In this document: piece after piece, positions 8,477-16,895 of the stretch
How the letters are laid out: each line of letters starts with the position of its first letter
Position numbering within the stretch: position 1 is the stretch's first letter
Source of the DNA: Campylobacterales bacterium
GTDB taxonomy: Bacteria > Campylobacterota > Campylobacteria > Campylobacterales > Sulfurimonadaceae
NCBI GenBank assembly: GCA_026390075.1
Contig: JAPLGP010000045.1
Location: 1 to 39,687 of the forward strand
Length of the DNA: 39,687 bases
Direction of reading: 5' to 3'
Position numbers and translations under genes: made by a program
Notes under the pieces: model-generated
Told to the model about the DNA's origin: nothing
Seen by the model: only the letters and a program-made list of their open reading frames with translations
Databases searched by the model: none

Positions 8477-8800
8477 ATGGTAGATATTGAAGTCTTAAAA
8501 CATGAGATTGTAGAGCGACTTAAGCCTCTTAACCCTGATAGAATAATACTTTTTGGCTCTTATGCTTATGGTACTCCAAATGAAGGTAGTGATATAGATT
8601 TGTTTTTAGTGAAAGATACTGATGAAAGAAATTATGATGCCATGGCAATGAGTAAAATTACAGACTTAATCTATAAATACAAGATAGGGTTTGATTTCCT
8701 TTTTGCTTCTGAAAATTTCATAAACCAAAGAGAAGATTATTTTTATAAAATAGATATTCTTCAAAATGGAAGAGTACTTTATGAACGAAACATCAGCTAA
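8477..8800 (+). CDS. MNT-type minimal nucleotidyltransferase (MntA-like)
   Basis: This 107-residue protein has the polymerase-beta-fold motif G-S-x10-D-x-D (GSYAYGTPNEGSDID), characteristic of MNT-domain antitoxins such as MntA. Known MntA proteins modify the HEPN partner to silence it. The ATG at 8477 is preferred because AAGGAA lies 6 bases upstream; an ATG at 8432 would add 15 unconserved residues. It overlaps the HEPN gene by 20 bp. The pair sits inside a direct-repeat-bounded segment between petABC and rpsB, suggesting an inserted cassette. Confidence 0.82.
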   Translation: MVDIEVLKHEIVERLKPLNPDRIILFGSYAYGTPNEGSDIDLFLVKDTDERNYDAMAMSKITDLIYKYKIGFDFLFASENFINQREDYFYKIDILQNGRVLYERNIS

Positions 8801-9191
8801 AGAGTGGCTAACAAAAAGTTGGCATCATTTAAGTTCTGCTCAACTTTTATATAAAGCAGAGCATTATACTGATGTAATAGCGATTGATTTACATTACACT
8901 GTTGAGATTATGTTAAAGTCGTTTTTAGCGTATCAAAATAAGCAAATATATAAAACACATAACCTTATAGAATTGCACAGTCATATAGTTGAATATATAA
9001 ATTTTGATGAAAATGATAAAGATTTATTGAGATTAATAACTACATATCATATTAAAGAATCTTACCCAAATCCACATCGAAGACTACCTTCAAGAGAAGA
9101 AATCAAACAAGTGCTAGATTTTGCAGAAAATCTCCTTGTGAGAGTCTGTACTCTTCTTGGCATTTCTATAGAAGAGATAAAAGTTGGATAA
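8781..9191 (+). CDS. HEPN-domain protein, partner of the MNT protein
   Basis: The 136-residue helical protein matches the HEPN fold of nucleotidyltransferase-associated proteins: an N-terminal AKEWLTKSWHHLSSAQLLYKA helix, a central VEIMLKSFLAY...KTHNLIEL segment, and a C-terminal YPNPHRRLPSREEIKQVLDFAENLL helix. In HEPN/MNT toxin-antitoxin pairs the HEPN protein is often an RNase with an R-x4-6-H motif. I see no clear R-x4-6-H here, so it may belong to the non-nuclease branch. The start at 8781 is preferred over the earlier in-frame start at 8766. The overlap with the MNT gene implies coupled translation. Confidence 0.75.
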   Translation: MNETSAKEWLTKSWHHLSSAQLLYKAEHYTDVIAIDLHYTVEIMLKSFLAYQNKQIYKTHNLIELHSHIVEYINFDENDKDLLRLITTYHIKESYPNPHRRLPSREEIKQVLDFAENLLVRVCTLLGISIEEIKVG

Positions 9192-9292
9192 TAAGAGAAT
9201 TGTTTGGCAGTTGATAATGATTTAAATAGCACGAAAGAAGAATAAAATTTAGATGTTATGATTCAAGTGATAGATGATATTGAATATTTAGG

Positions 9293-9703
9293 ATGAGCAT
9301 GATTAGTCAAGAAATAGAAAACTTTGCTAAACACATGGTTGAGTTTAGAAAAAATTTAAATAGTGAGGGTATTTGGTTATTTATCGTAACAATAGGTATA
9401 TTTGGGATAACTGATAATTATTTACAAATGTATGCATTGGTATTTACTTTTTTCTTATTTTTATCTCGTATAACTATTGGACTTGATGATAAAAGAACAT
9501 CTTTTGAAATATATAAAGCTTTATTGATGAAGATTAAACAAAGTGACATTAATGACACTGTGCGAAAAACTTATTTAGATGCTTTAGATGGAATTAAAAA
9601 CGATAAACAATGTGTTCTTAAAGAAGGATGGATTTTTTTATTTGCATTTTTATTTTATGGTTTCACTTGTATGAAACTAATAAAGACTTTTTTTAATTGC
9701 TAA
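9293..9703 (+). CDS. Hypothetical small membrane protein
   Basis: I do not recognise this 136-residue protein. It has two adjacent hydrophobic helices (about 28-42 and 46-62), a charged middle segment (DDKRTSFEIYKALLMKIKQSDIN...), and a C-terminal helix (about 112-130). A second ATG lies 6 bases after the first, so either could start it. It lies inside the direct-repeat-bounded segment with the MNT/HEPN pair but 100 bp from it. Confidence 0.5.
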   Translation: MSMISQEIENFAKHMVEFRKNLNSEGIWLFIVTIGIFGITDNYLQMYALVFTFFLFLSRITIGLDDKRTSFEIYKALLMKIKQSDINDTVRKTYLDALDGIKNDKQCVLKEGWIFLFAFLFYGFTCMKLIKTFFNC

Positions 9704-9707
9704 TTAA

Positions 9708-9750
9708 AATTATTTTTCATACAAGTAAAATTTTAGCATAAACAAAGCTT
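9708..9750. repeat. Right copy of direct repeat flanking MNT/HEPN module
   Basis: AATTATTTTTCA (9708-9719) and TAGCATAAACAAAGCTT (9734-9750), matching the left copy at 8356-8401. It directly precedes the probable rpsB promoter. Confidence 0.6.
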
Positions 9751-9932
9751 AATTTAAAGAGCATTTAAGTACAATTCGCAGATTTTTCTTTTGCCTTTGC
9801 AACTGAAAACATTAACAGGTATCTGCCACAAAGTCAGTGCAACACCCTTTTTAGGGCATAATTGTTCGGTGATACCAAAGCTAACTGATAATAAAATTTC
9901 TGGCTTGAAAAATAGCCTTTTAAGGATTACCC
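9751..9932 (+). promoter_or_regulatory. rpsB promoter and structured leader candidate
   Basis: A -10-like TACAAT at 9770-9775 would start a leader of about 150 nt. The leader can fold: GGTATC (9818-9823) pairs with GATACC (9871-9876) around an inner hairpin CCCT-TTTT-AGGG (9845-9856), and GGCT (9902-9905) pairs with AGCC (9914-9917) just before the AAGGA ribosome-binding site (9922-9926). Ribosomal protein operons often use such leaders for feedback control. The structure is my hand fold only. Confidence 0.4.
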
Positions 9933-10700
9933 ATGGTAACTATGAAAGACCTTTTAGAATGTGGTGTTCACTTCGGACATCAAACGCGTCGTTGGAACCC
10001 GAAAATGAAGAAATATATCTTCGGTGTTCGTAAAAATATCTATATTATAGATTTACAAAAAACACTTCGTTATTTCCGTAACACATACCAAATCGTTGTT
10101 GATGCTGCTGCTGAGGGACAAACTGTTCTTTTCGTTGGTACAAAAAAACAAGCTCGTGCTTCAGTTAGAGATGCTGCGATAGCATGTGGAATGCCATATG
10201 TTGATAACAGATGGTTAGGTGGTATGCTTACAAACTTCCCAACAATCCAAAAATCAATTCGTAAACTTGACATCATCGCTGAGATGCAAGAAAATGGACA
10301 AATCAATCTTTTAACTAAAAAAGAAGCTTTAATGCTTACAAGAAAAAAAGAGAAGCTTGAAGAGTATTTCGGTGGTATCCGTGGAATGAAAAAAGTTCCT
10401 GATATGCTTTTTGTGGTCGATGCAGTAAAAGAACACATCGCTGTTTTAGAAGCTCGTTGTTTAGGTATTCCAGTTGTTGCTCCACTTGACACAAACTGTG
10501 ATCCAGATTTAATCACTTACCCAATCCCTGGAAATGATGATGCTATCCGTTCTATCCAACTTTTCTGTCGTGAAATGACAGAAGCTATCAATGAAGGTAA
10601 AGCTTTGATGAATGGCGGTTCAACAGAATCAAGACAAGTTGAAGAAGAATATAATCCTACTGAAGAAGTTGAAACTGCAGTAGAAACAGAGGAAGAATAA
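9933..10700 (+). CDS. rpsB: 30S ribosomal protein S2
   Basis: The 255-residue protein starts [31 protein letters not shown], the diagnostic S2 N-terminus. It contains the S2 signatures [35 protein letters not shown] and [32 protein letters not shown]. The acidic C-terminal tail ([20 protein letters not shown]) is an extension beyond the folded core. AAGGA lies upstream of the ATG. It is followed after 2 bp by tsf, the usual bacterial rpsB-tsf pair. Confidence 0.98.
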   Translation: MVTMKDLLECGVHFGHQTRRWNPKMKKYIFGVRKNIYIIDLQKTLRYFRNTYQIVVDAAAEGQTVLFVGTKKQARASVRDAAIACGMPYVDNRWLGGMLTNFPTIQKSIRKLDIIAEMQENGQINLLTKKEALMLTRKKEKLEEYFGGIRGMKKVPDMLFVVDAVKEHIAVLEARCLGIPVVAPLDTNCDPDLITYPIPGNDDAIRSIQLFCREMTEAINEGKALMNGGSTESRQVEEEYNPTEEVETAVETEEE

Positions 10701-10702
10701 TC

Positions 10703-11758
10703 ATGGCAGAAATTACAGCAGCAATGGTAAAAGAGTTGCGTCAAGCAACAGATGCACCGATGATGGATTGTAAAAAAGCTCTTGTTGAAAATGACGGAGA
10801 TATGGAAAAAGCAACGACTTGGTTAAAAGAAAGAGGCATCGCGCAGTCAGCTAAAAAAGCTGACCGTATTGCTGCTGAAGGTCTTGTTGGACTAAAAATT
10901 GCAGATGATTTTTCTAAAGCTACAGTAGTTGAAATCAACTCTGAAACTGACTTCGTTGCTCAAAATGAGGGTTTCCAAAATTTAGTTTTAAAAACAACAG
11001 AGGAAATTTTTGCTACTTCTCCAGTGGATATTGAATCACTCAAAGCTACTTCTTTTGGTTCATATTTTACTGAAGCAGTTATAAAAATCGGTGAGAAAAT
11101 TGAACTTCGCCGTTTTAAAACTCTTAGTGCTGAGGATGATACAGTTGCAATTAATGGGTATGTTCACTCTAATAATCGTATTGCAGTTATTATTGCAGCT
11201 AAATGTGATAGTGCTAAAACTGCAGAAGGTATGAGAGCTACTTTAAAGCAAATTGCTATGCACGCATCTGCGATGAAGCCTACAACGCTAAGTTTCAAAG
11301 ATTTTGATGCTTCGTATGTACAAGCTGAAACAGTTGGTAGAATTGAAGCTATCAAAAAAGAGAATGAAGAACTTTCTCGTCTTAAAAAACCACTTATAAA
11401 TGTACCTCAGTATATTTCTATGTGTCAGTTAAGCGAAGAAGTTTTAGCAAATGCTGAAGCGGCTATCAAAGCTGAGTTAAAATCTCAAGGTAAACCAGAA
11501 CAAATCTGGGACAAAATTGTTCCAGGACAACTTGCTCGTTTTATTGATGATAATACAACTTTAGATAAAGAACAAGCTCTTTTAGACCAAACTTATGTTT
11601 TAAATGATAAATTAACAGTTGCACAGGCTGTTGTTGAAGCGGCTAAAACTCTTGGCGGAACTGCTGAAATCGTAGATTTCGTTCGTCTTGAAGTAGGTGA
11701 AGGTATTGAGAAAAAAGTAGATGACTTCGCTGCCGAAGTTGCTGCGCAAATGAGTTAA
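10703..11758 (+). CDS. tsf: Translation elongation factor Ts
   Basis: EF-Ts exchanges GDP for GTP on EF-Tu. The N-terminal UBA-like module ([22 protein letters not shown], then [13 protein letters not shown]) and the core motif [12 protein letters not shown] are clear. At 351 residues it is longer than E. coli EF-Ts (283) and carries an inserted central segment with a second dimerisation-like domain. It is co-transcribed with rpsB. A hairpin overlaps its stop codon. Confidence 0.97.
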   Translation: MAEITAAMVKELRQATDAPMMDCKKALVENDGDMEKATTWLKERGIAQSAKKADRIAAEGLVGLKIADDFSKATVVEINSETDFVAQNEGFQNLVLKTTEEIFATSPVDIESLKATSFGSYFTEAVIKIGEKIELRRFKTLSAEDDTVAINGYVHSNNRIAVIIAAKCDSAKTAEGMRATLKQIAMHASAMKPTTLSFKDFDASYVQAETVGRIEAIKKENEELSRLKKPLINVPQYISMCQLSEEVLANAEAAIKAELKSQGKPEQIWDKIVPGQLARFIDDNTTLDKEQALLDQTYVLNDKLTVAQAVVEAAKTLGGTAEIVDFVRLEVGEGIEKKVDDFAAEVAAQMS

Positions 11759-11785
11759 GGAATTTTCCTTAGCTCGTCTTTTATA
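11752..11785 (+). terminator. Probable rho-independent terminator overlapping tsf stop
   Basis: TAAGGAA (11756-11762) and TTCCTTA (11765-11771) pair across a 2-base loop. The stem is extended by a G·U step and GAG/CTC (11752-11754, 11773-11775), and a short T-rich stretch (TCTTTTAT) follows. The stem includes the tsf stop codon. The gene beyond is convergent. Confidence 0.6.
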
Positions 11786-11823
11786 AACTTCTACAAGTTC
11801 TTCTTTTAAACTAAAATACTTTA

Positions 11824-14112
11824 TCAAACAAAAATCTTTTTATCTTTAAATATCACTGTTTCTTCTTGAACACTTTTATGTGAAATAGCTCCACTTACCT
11901 CTTGTTCCATAAAATCTAAACCTTGAGGAACTTCTTTTGAATGAAGTTGAATTGCAGTTTGCTTAAAATTCGGCTCACCAGATTTTGGACAAAATGTATT
12001 GGATGTCAAGGTATTTATCAGTTGTGTATTGAAGTGAAAAGGTACAAAAACATTTCCACATGCCACACTTCCTGATACACGAACAACTACATTATCCACT
12101 CTGCCTCTTTTATTTGAGAGCGATATTCTCTCTCCACTTTTTACCTTTAGTTTTAGAGCATCTTCTGGATTTATATCGACCCACGCTTCGGGGGCAAGAT
12201 TATTGAGTATATCTATAGAACGCGTTTTTGTGCGTGTATGCCACTGTTCAACCGTACGACCAGTGTTTAACAAAACTGGAAATTCTGCACAAAGTGGCTC
12301 GTGCATTGCAACCCAATCCAAACAAAGAAGTTTTGCTTTTTCATCTTGAGTTCTAAAAGCGATATCAGGAGAGTAGAGCCTTTTTGTACCCAAAGGTTGC
12401 TTTGCATTACAAGGCCACTGAATTCCGCCATGTTCTTCTAGTAACTCATAAGTCATTCCTGAGTAGTCACAGAGTTGTCCGCGACTCACTTCCTTCCACT
12501 CATCAAAGGCATCTTTTGGAGATTTCCAGTTTGGGAAAAGAAGCGTATTTATCTCATAAAAATATTTTGAAAACTCTATAACTATGTCAAAATCACTTTT
12601 TGTTTTACCCAGAGGTTCAACGGCTTTGTTCGCACGATTACATCTTCGCTCAGAGTTTGTATATGTTCCCTCTTTTTCTCCCCAAGTTGCCGCTGCAAAA
12701 ACTACATCTGCAATCTCTACAGTATCGCTCATAAAGGCATCTTGAACGACAAGCAGGTCTAATTTTGCCAAAGTTTTACGAAGTTTCTCTTGATGGACAA
12801 AACTCACCAGAGGATTTGTAGCAACAACCCAAAGAGCTTTTATTTCACCTCTCTCAATCGCATCAATAATTTCGGCGTATTTATAACCTCTCTTGCTTGG
12901 TATCATGGCATGTGGAACTTTGACTCTATCCGCATACTCTTTGAGTGCCTCTTCATCTCCAAAATTTCTATATCCAGGAAGCGAAGAGGTAAATCCACTC
13001 TCCCTTGTTCCCATAGCGTTGCACTGTCCAGTAATAGAAAATGGTCCCGCTCCTTCTTTGCCGATTTGTCCAGTTAGGAGGTGGAGATTGATGATAGAAC
13101 TCACAGTATCTGTTCCTAAAAACGACTGGTTTACACCCATAGTCCAAGCGGTTAAAACAGCATCTTGGGAAGCGAATTGTCTTGCTATTTCATAAAGAGT
13201 TTTAACATCAATTCCTGTTATATTTGCCACCTCTTGGGGAGGATAATTTTGAAGGTGTTTTTTAAGTTCAGTGTATCCGTTTGTGTTGGCTTTAACATAC
13301 CCCTCATTTTCCCAACCTTGCTCGATTATAATGTACGCCAAACCATTAAAAAGTGCTAAGTCTGTTCTAGCCTTGAGTGGCACAAACAAATCAGCCATCT
13401 GTGCAGTTTTAGAAGCTCTTGGGTCTATAACTATAATCTTAGGTTTGTTTTTATTTTTTGCAATATGGAGTTTTAAGATAGGATGATTATCAGAGATATT
13501 TGCACCAACTAATAGAATTACATTTGCTTTTTCAAAATCTTCATATGCACCAACTGGACCATCTGAACCTAAAGATTGTTTATAGCCCATAACAGCAGAA
13601 GCCATACATAGAGTTGTGTTTCCATCAAAGTTGTTTGTACGAAGACCAAGTTGAACAAACTTTCCTAAAGTATAAAACTCTTCACTTAAAAGCTGTCCAG
13701 TTGAAATAACACCCACAGCTTTTTCACCGTAAGTTTTTGCAATGCGTTTAAACTCATCTGAAACTTTTGTATAAGCTTCATCCCACGAAACAGGTGTGAG
13801 GATGCCACTTTTTTTGATTAAAGGCTGTGTTACTCTCTCTGGTGAGTTAATCAACTGATGTTCACTTAAACCTTTTGGGCAAAGAGTTCCCATGTTTACA
13901 CTATGTTTAGGATTACCTTTTGTATAAACTGCCTTGCCATCTTTCACACCGATGTAAAGACCACATCCTACTCCACAATATCCGCATGTGGAAAAGACCC
14001 ATTTATCTGGCTTTTTTGCATCACTTATCATTCCAAAAACAGGGTCGTTAGAGAGTTTATACTTTGCCTCTTTTATGTCAAAACCTAAAAAATCTTTTAT
14101 TTTACTTATCAT
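11824..14112 (-). CDS. Assimilatory-type nitrate reductase, molybdopterin subunit (NasA/NarB-like)
   Basis: This 762-residue cytoplasmic molybdoenzyme belongs to the NasA/NarB/NapA branch and should reduce nitrate to nitrite. The [4Fe-4S] ligands are C43, C46, C50 and C78 (CGYCGVGC...LCPKG). The Mo-ligand cysteine lies in TTLCMASAVMGYK, the nitrate reductase form of that motif. Further signatures are AWTMGVNQS, TGQCNAMG and LLNTGRTVEQWHTRTKT. No twin-arginine signal is present. It overlaps the fused DmsB-DmsC gene by 4 bp, so electrons probably come from a membrane quinol partner rather than ferredoxin. A second paralogue lies at 19362. An alternative DMSO-reductase-like substrate cannot be excluded. 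Confidence 0.82.
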   Translation of the reverse strand: MISKIKDFLGFDIKEAKYKLSNDPVFGMISDAKKPDKWVFSTCGYCGVGCGLYIGVKDGKAVYTKGNPKHSVNMGTLCPKGLSEHQLINSPERVTQPLIKKSGILTPVSWDEAYTKVSDEFKRIAKTYGEKAVGVISTGQLLSEEFYTLGKFVQLGLRTNNFDGNTTLCMASAVMGYKQSLGSDGPVGAYEDFEKANVILLVGANISDNHPILKLHIAKNKNKPKIIVIDPRASKTAQMADLFVPLKARTDLALFNGLAYIIIEQGWENEGYVKANTNGYTELKKHLQNYPPQEVANITGIDVKTLYEIARQFASQDAVLTAWTMGVNQSFLGTDTVSSIINLHLLTGQIGKEGAGPFSITGQCNAMGTRESGFTSSLPGYRNFGDEEALKEYADRVKVPHAMIPSKRGYKYAEIIDAIERGEIKALWVVATNPLVSFVHQEKLRKTLAKLDLLVVQDAFMSDTVEIADVVFAAATWGEKEGTYTNSERRCNRANKAVEPLGKTKSDFDIVIEFSKYFYEINTLLFPNWKSPKDAFDEWKEVSRGQLCDYSGMTYELLEEHGGIQWPCNAKQPLGTKRLYSPDIAFRTQDEKAKLLCLDWVAMHEPLCAEFPVLLNTGRTVEQWHTRTKTRSIDILNNLAPEAWVDINPEDALKLKVKSGERISLSNKRGRVDNVVVRVSGSVACGNVFVPFHFNTQLINTLTSNTFCPKSGEPNFKQTAIQLHSKEVPQGLDFMEQEVSGAISHKSVQEETVIFKDKKIFV
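12054..12064 (-). repeat. GGCATGTGGAA repeat copy (in nitrate reductase gene)
   Basis: Exact 11-mer on the minus strand; encodes V-ACG-N. Confidence 0.9.
12907..12917 (+). repeat. GGCATGTGGAA repeat copy (in nitrate reductase gene)
   Basis: Exact 11-mer; on the gene's sense strand it encodes VPHA. Confidence 0.9.
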
Positions 14113-15686
14113 CGTTGTTTTCCTACAAAAAATCCACCTGCCATTCCAAGAGGAACGACTGTGGAATAAAATAAAAATCTATCACTCAGTTCACTTGCAA
14201 ACATGAATGCCAAGGAGAGAGATAAAACCAAAGATGCCCAACCAAACGATGTTGAACTGACAAGTACAATAGCCATAAGAGGCAGAATAACCCCGCCTGA
14301 AACTAGAGATATAGTACGAAATACACCGATATTTTTAAAATTCTCATCATAAAGTCTTGCTGTTCTTTTTAGCTGATATGCATTTGGACTCTCACTTTTT
14401 AAAGTTCTGAAATCTTCATAACTAAAAAACATCTGTGCTAAAGCGCCTAACATCCCAAGACTCAAAAGAGGAACTGCAGCTTCAAGCATTCCAAAAATAA
14501 CTGCTATAAAAGCCAGTAAAAACAAACCTATATAAGTAACTCCGAAGAACTTAAGATTTGTTGTTTTTCTGTCCCATGAAGGACGCGTTTTGATTCTGTA
14601 AATCATACTTTGAGCATAAATTCCGTAGATTCCACATGCCAAGGTTACCGCTTCAATTAAAAGTCTTATGGCATGTGGAACTTCTACTATATATAAAATT
14701 ACAACTACATTCATAAAAGTTGTAAACACTCCAAGAGCAACTGCTTCACGGGAGAGCCATGATGTTTTTATATTTTTCATAGCAGTGAGTGCCAAAAATG
14801 GTCTTCCCAAGTGAAGCGCTGAGAGCGGAAGCCCAAGAGCGGCGGGAAGCATCACTAAAAGTGCCATTATCCAGTTCACAGATTCAAAACCAAAGAGACT
14901 CATAACATCCCCTAAAAAGAGTGCCAAAAATCCTCCCAGAGAGATTTGTGTCAATACAGTCATAAAAACAAGTGGCATCTCTGAATGTGCAGGTTTTAAA
15001 ATATGTTCATCCATCTCTTGCAGCTCTGGTAAATTTTCAGGCAATGTGTATCTTGTAGTAGAGTTTGTTATTTTTGCATCGGGAAGAAATGGCATATTTG
15101 CATTTTCGTCCATAGAGTTTTTTAACCACTCCTCTACATTTACACTCTCAATCATAATCGCACCCGATGGACAAGCCTGAACACAGGCAGGAGTTTGCCC
15201 GACATCGAGCCTTTCATGGCACATATGACACTTTGTAACTATCTTTCTCTCTGCATGATACGTAGGTACTCCATAAGGACAATTCCAAGTACAGTACTGA
15301 CAACCGATACATGTCTCATCGTCATGAATAACAATTCCAGTTTCTGCTATTTTTATATAAGATTCCGTCGGACAGCCAATAAGACAAGCTGGGTCAATAC
15401 AGTGGTTACAGCCCATAGAGTTAAAAAGTTGGCTAAAATGAGGAAAAATACCGCCTTGCATCTCGCCGACTCTTCTCCACTTTATATCTGCAGGATTATT
15501 GTTTTGCTCATTACACGCAACTTCACAGCATCTACATCCAACACAAGCAGTTGCATCAAAGTGAAATCTGTACTGTTCTCCTTGTTGTAATTTTGGAATA
15601 TCTATAGAGTAGTTTCCGCATTGCATACCTGTATTTGCTTTATAGCCTATAAAACTCTCTAATGGTGTTTGCATATTATCTGTCAT
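14109..15686 (-). CDS. Fused DmsB-DmsC: four-cluster ferredoxin plus quinol-oxidising membrane anchor
   Basis: The 525-residue protein joins two normally separate subunits. Residues ~40-205 carry four Cys clusters (CVGCRCCEVAC, CNHCIDPACLIGC, CIGCQYCTWNC, CHMCHERLDVGQTPACVQAC), as in DmsB/NrfC-type electron-transfer proteins. Residues ~235-520 hold about eight membrane helices, with DmsC signatures such as GLPLSALHLGRPFLALTAMKNIKTSWLSREA. DmsC proteins oxidise menaquinol. No signal peptide is seen, so the iron-sulfur domain should face the cytoplasm with the catalytic subunit, whose gene overlaps by 4 bp. This would feed quinol electrons to nitrate reduction. The ribosome-binding site is weak (GGA about 8 bases upstream). 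Confidence 0.85.
   Translation of the reverse strand: MTDNMQTPLESFIGYKANTGMQCGNYSIDIPKLQQGEQYRFHFDATACVGCRCCEVACNEQNNNPADIKWRRVGEMQGGIFPHFSQLFNSMGCNHCIDPACLIGCPTESYIKIAETGIVIHDDETCIGCQYCTWNCPYGVPTYHAERKIVTKCHMCHERLDVGQTPACVQACPSGAIMIESVNVEEWLKNSMDENANMPFLPDAKITNSTTRYTLPENLPELQEMDEHILKPAHSEMPLVFMTVLTQISLGGFLALFLGDVMSLFGFESVNWIMALLVMLPAALGLPLSALHLGRPFLALTAMKNIKTSWLSREAVALGVFTTFMNVVVILYIVEVPHAIRLLIEAVTLACGIYGIYAQSMIYRIKTRPSWDRKTTNLKFFGVTYIGLFLLAFIAVIFGMLEAAVPLLSLGMLGALAQMFFSYEDFRTLKSESPNAYQLKRTARLYDENFKNIGVFRTISLVSGGVILPLMAIVLVSSTSFGWASLVLSLSLAFMFASELSDRFLFYSTVVPLGMAGGFFVGKQR
14630..14640 (-). repeat. GGCATGTGGAA repeat copy (in dmsBC fusion)
   Basis: Exact 11-mer on the minus strand; encodes L-ACG-I. 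It forms an inverted pair with the copy at 14670, separated by 29 bp, within coding sequence. Confidence 0.9.
14670..14680 (+). repeat. GGCATGTGGAA repeat copy (in dmsBC fusion)
   Basis: Exact 11-mer; on the sense strand it encodes VPHA. Confidence 0.9.
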
Positions 15687-15741
15687 GTAAGTATTCCATA
15701 TATTTATTGTTTAAGTTTATAGCTCGGTTCTTAAAAGGTCG

Positions 15742-16245
15742 CTAACTATCCTTTTTATAGTGTTGAATATTTTTTTTGGCTAATTGTGAGAATTTATCCT
15801 TTTCTTCTACATCAAAAAAAGCATCTTTTGGTATAAATAAAAATGTAACGCCGTGATAAAGTAAAAAGCCATTTTTTAAAGAAAGAACTTCTAAAATTGC
15901 ATCCCATTTTATGAGAGTTTCATCAACTTTTATGCCAGCATTATCAGCGCTCATAATAAATTTATGATTTTTATTGGAAGATGCTTCAAAACTTTTTAAG
16001 AGTATTATTTTTCTTAAAGGCCAACGCATGGCATACCAGTAAATTACTAAAACAGTGGAAATAATGAGTAAACCATATACATCTTTTTTTAAAGCACCAA
16101 CAACACCAAACTGAGTAAAAGCAATAAATATCCATCCTAAAAATCTTTTAGGAGAATGCTTCATTTCATAATCATAGGTTGCTTTACTCGCTTTAAGAAA
16201 TGTTTCTTTGTTCCAAACATACACAATGTCAATAGCACTAGACAT
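15742..16245 (-). CDS. YcxB-like membrane protein
   Basis: The 167-residue protein has two hydrophobic helices (roughly residues 35-50 and 55-72), then a soluble C-terminal domain with KWDAILEVLSLKNGFLLYHGVTFLFIPKDAF. That W-x-x-[IL]-x-E-V...Y-x-x-x-x-x-x-x-[IL]-P-K-x-x-F pattern is typical of the YcxB/PF14317 domain, whose function is unknown. I place the start at the ATG 16243-16245; an upstream TTG would add 6 residues. It overlaps the gene before it (ATGTCTAG), so the two are coupled. Confidence 0.65.
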   Translation of the reverse strand: MSSAIDIVYVWNKETFLKASKATYDYEMKHSPKRFLGWIFIAFTQFGVVGALKKDVYGLLIISTVLVIYWYAMRWPLRKIILLKSFEASSNKNHKFIMSADNAGIKVDETLIKWDAILEVLSLKNGFLLYHGVTFLFIPKDAFFDVEEKDKFSQLAKKNIQHYKKDS

Positions 16246-16843
16246 GTTCTTCACACTTATCAATCAAAAGTTCATTCTTTGTAATGCAATGCGTATCTTC
16301 AAGTTCATGTATAAGATTCAGAGTATCGTTATATTTTTCATCATATATCTTTTTGTTCGTTGCATAAAGCTTTCTTTGCTTTCTTGCATAAAGCCAAGCA
16401 AAAAATACAGAGGATGCGAAAAGACCATATATCCATAATTGCCACTCTTTTAGGTCGAGTAAAACTATAAAATATTGCACTGAAAAAAGTACAAAAAATT
16501 CGATTGAAAAGATGATAACAAGTGTAGAACTTTGTTCAAAATCTAGTGTGTATTTTTCTATCTTTCTTAAATGGGATAGATTTTTATTTACCGTTTTAGC
16601 TTTGAATTTGCAATCATCTTTTAAATCATTCAGATTTATATCCCGCAAATGAATGTTGCTTAAATTATATTCAACATTTGTTTGCATATACTCTTTTAAA
16701 AGTTGTGGATTTTCTTCCATAACTTCTAATATTTTTTTTTCATTCACTTTGGTATTTGAAGAAATTTTACACACATCTTGTAAAATAAGGTCATACAAAC
16801 CAACAGTTTTTATTTCATGAGCCACTCTGTTTAAATTTATCAA
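16238..16843 (-). CDS. Hypothetical protein with two central membrane helices
   Basis: I do not recognise this 201-residue protein. An N-terminal helical, charged region (1-100) is followed by two membrane helices (about 108-128 and 135-153) and a charged, coiled-coil-like C-terminal tail. The start is a TTG with AGGA 6 bases upstream (TTTAGGATAATTC). Its end overlaps the YcxB-like gene, so the two probably work together. The pair sits between the gNOR operon, from which a terminator separates it, and the nitrate reductase operon. Confidence 0.55.
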   Translation of the reverse strand: MINLNRVAHEIKTVGLYDLILQDVCKISSNTKVNEKKILEVMEENPQLLKEYMQTNVEYNLSNIHLRDINLNDLKDDCKFKAKTVNKNLSHLRKIEKYTLDFEQSSTLVIIFSIEFFVLFSVQYFIVLLDLKEWQLWIYGLFASSVFFAWLYARKQRKLYATNKKIYDEKYNDTLNLIHELEDTHCITKNELLIDKCEEHV

Positions 16844-16858
16844 GAATTATCCTAAAGT

Positions 16859-16887
16859 AAAAGCAACCCAAGAGAAGGGTTGCTTTT
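16859..16887 (-). terminator. Rho-independent terminator of the gNOR operon
   Basis: Perfect 11-bp inverted repeat (AAAAGCAACCC / GGGTTGCTTTT) around a 7-base loop, 9 bp after the stop of the gNOR catalytic subunit. On the minus strand the stem ends in TTTT. Confidence 0.85.
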
Positions 16888-16895
16888 ATGAAATT

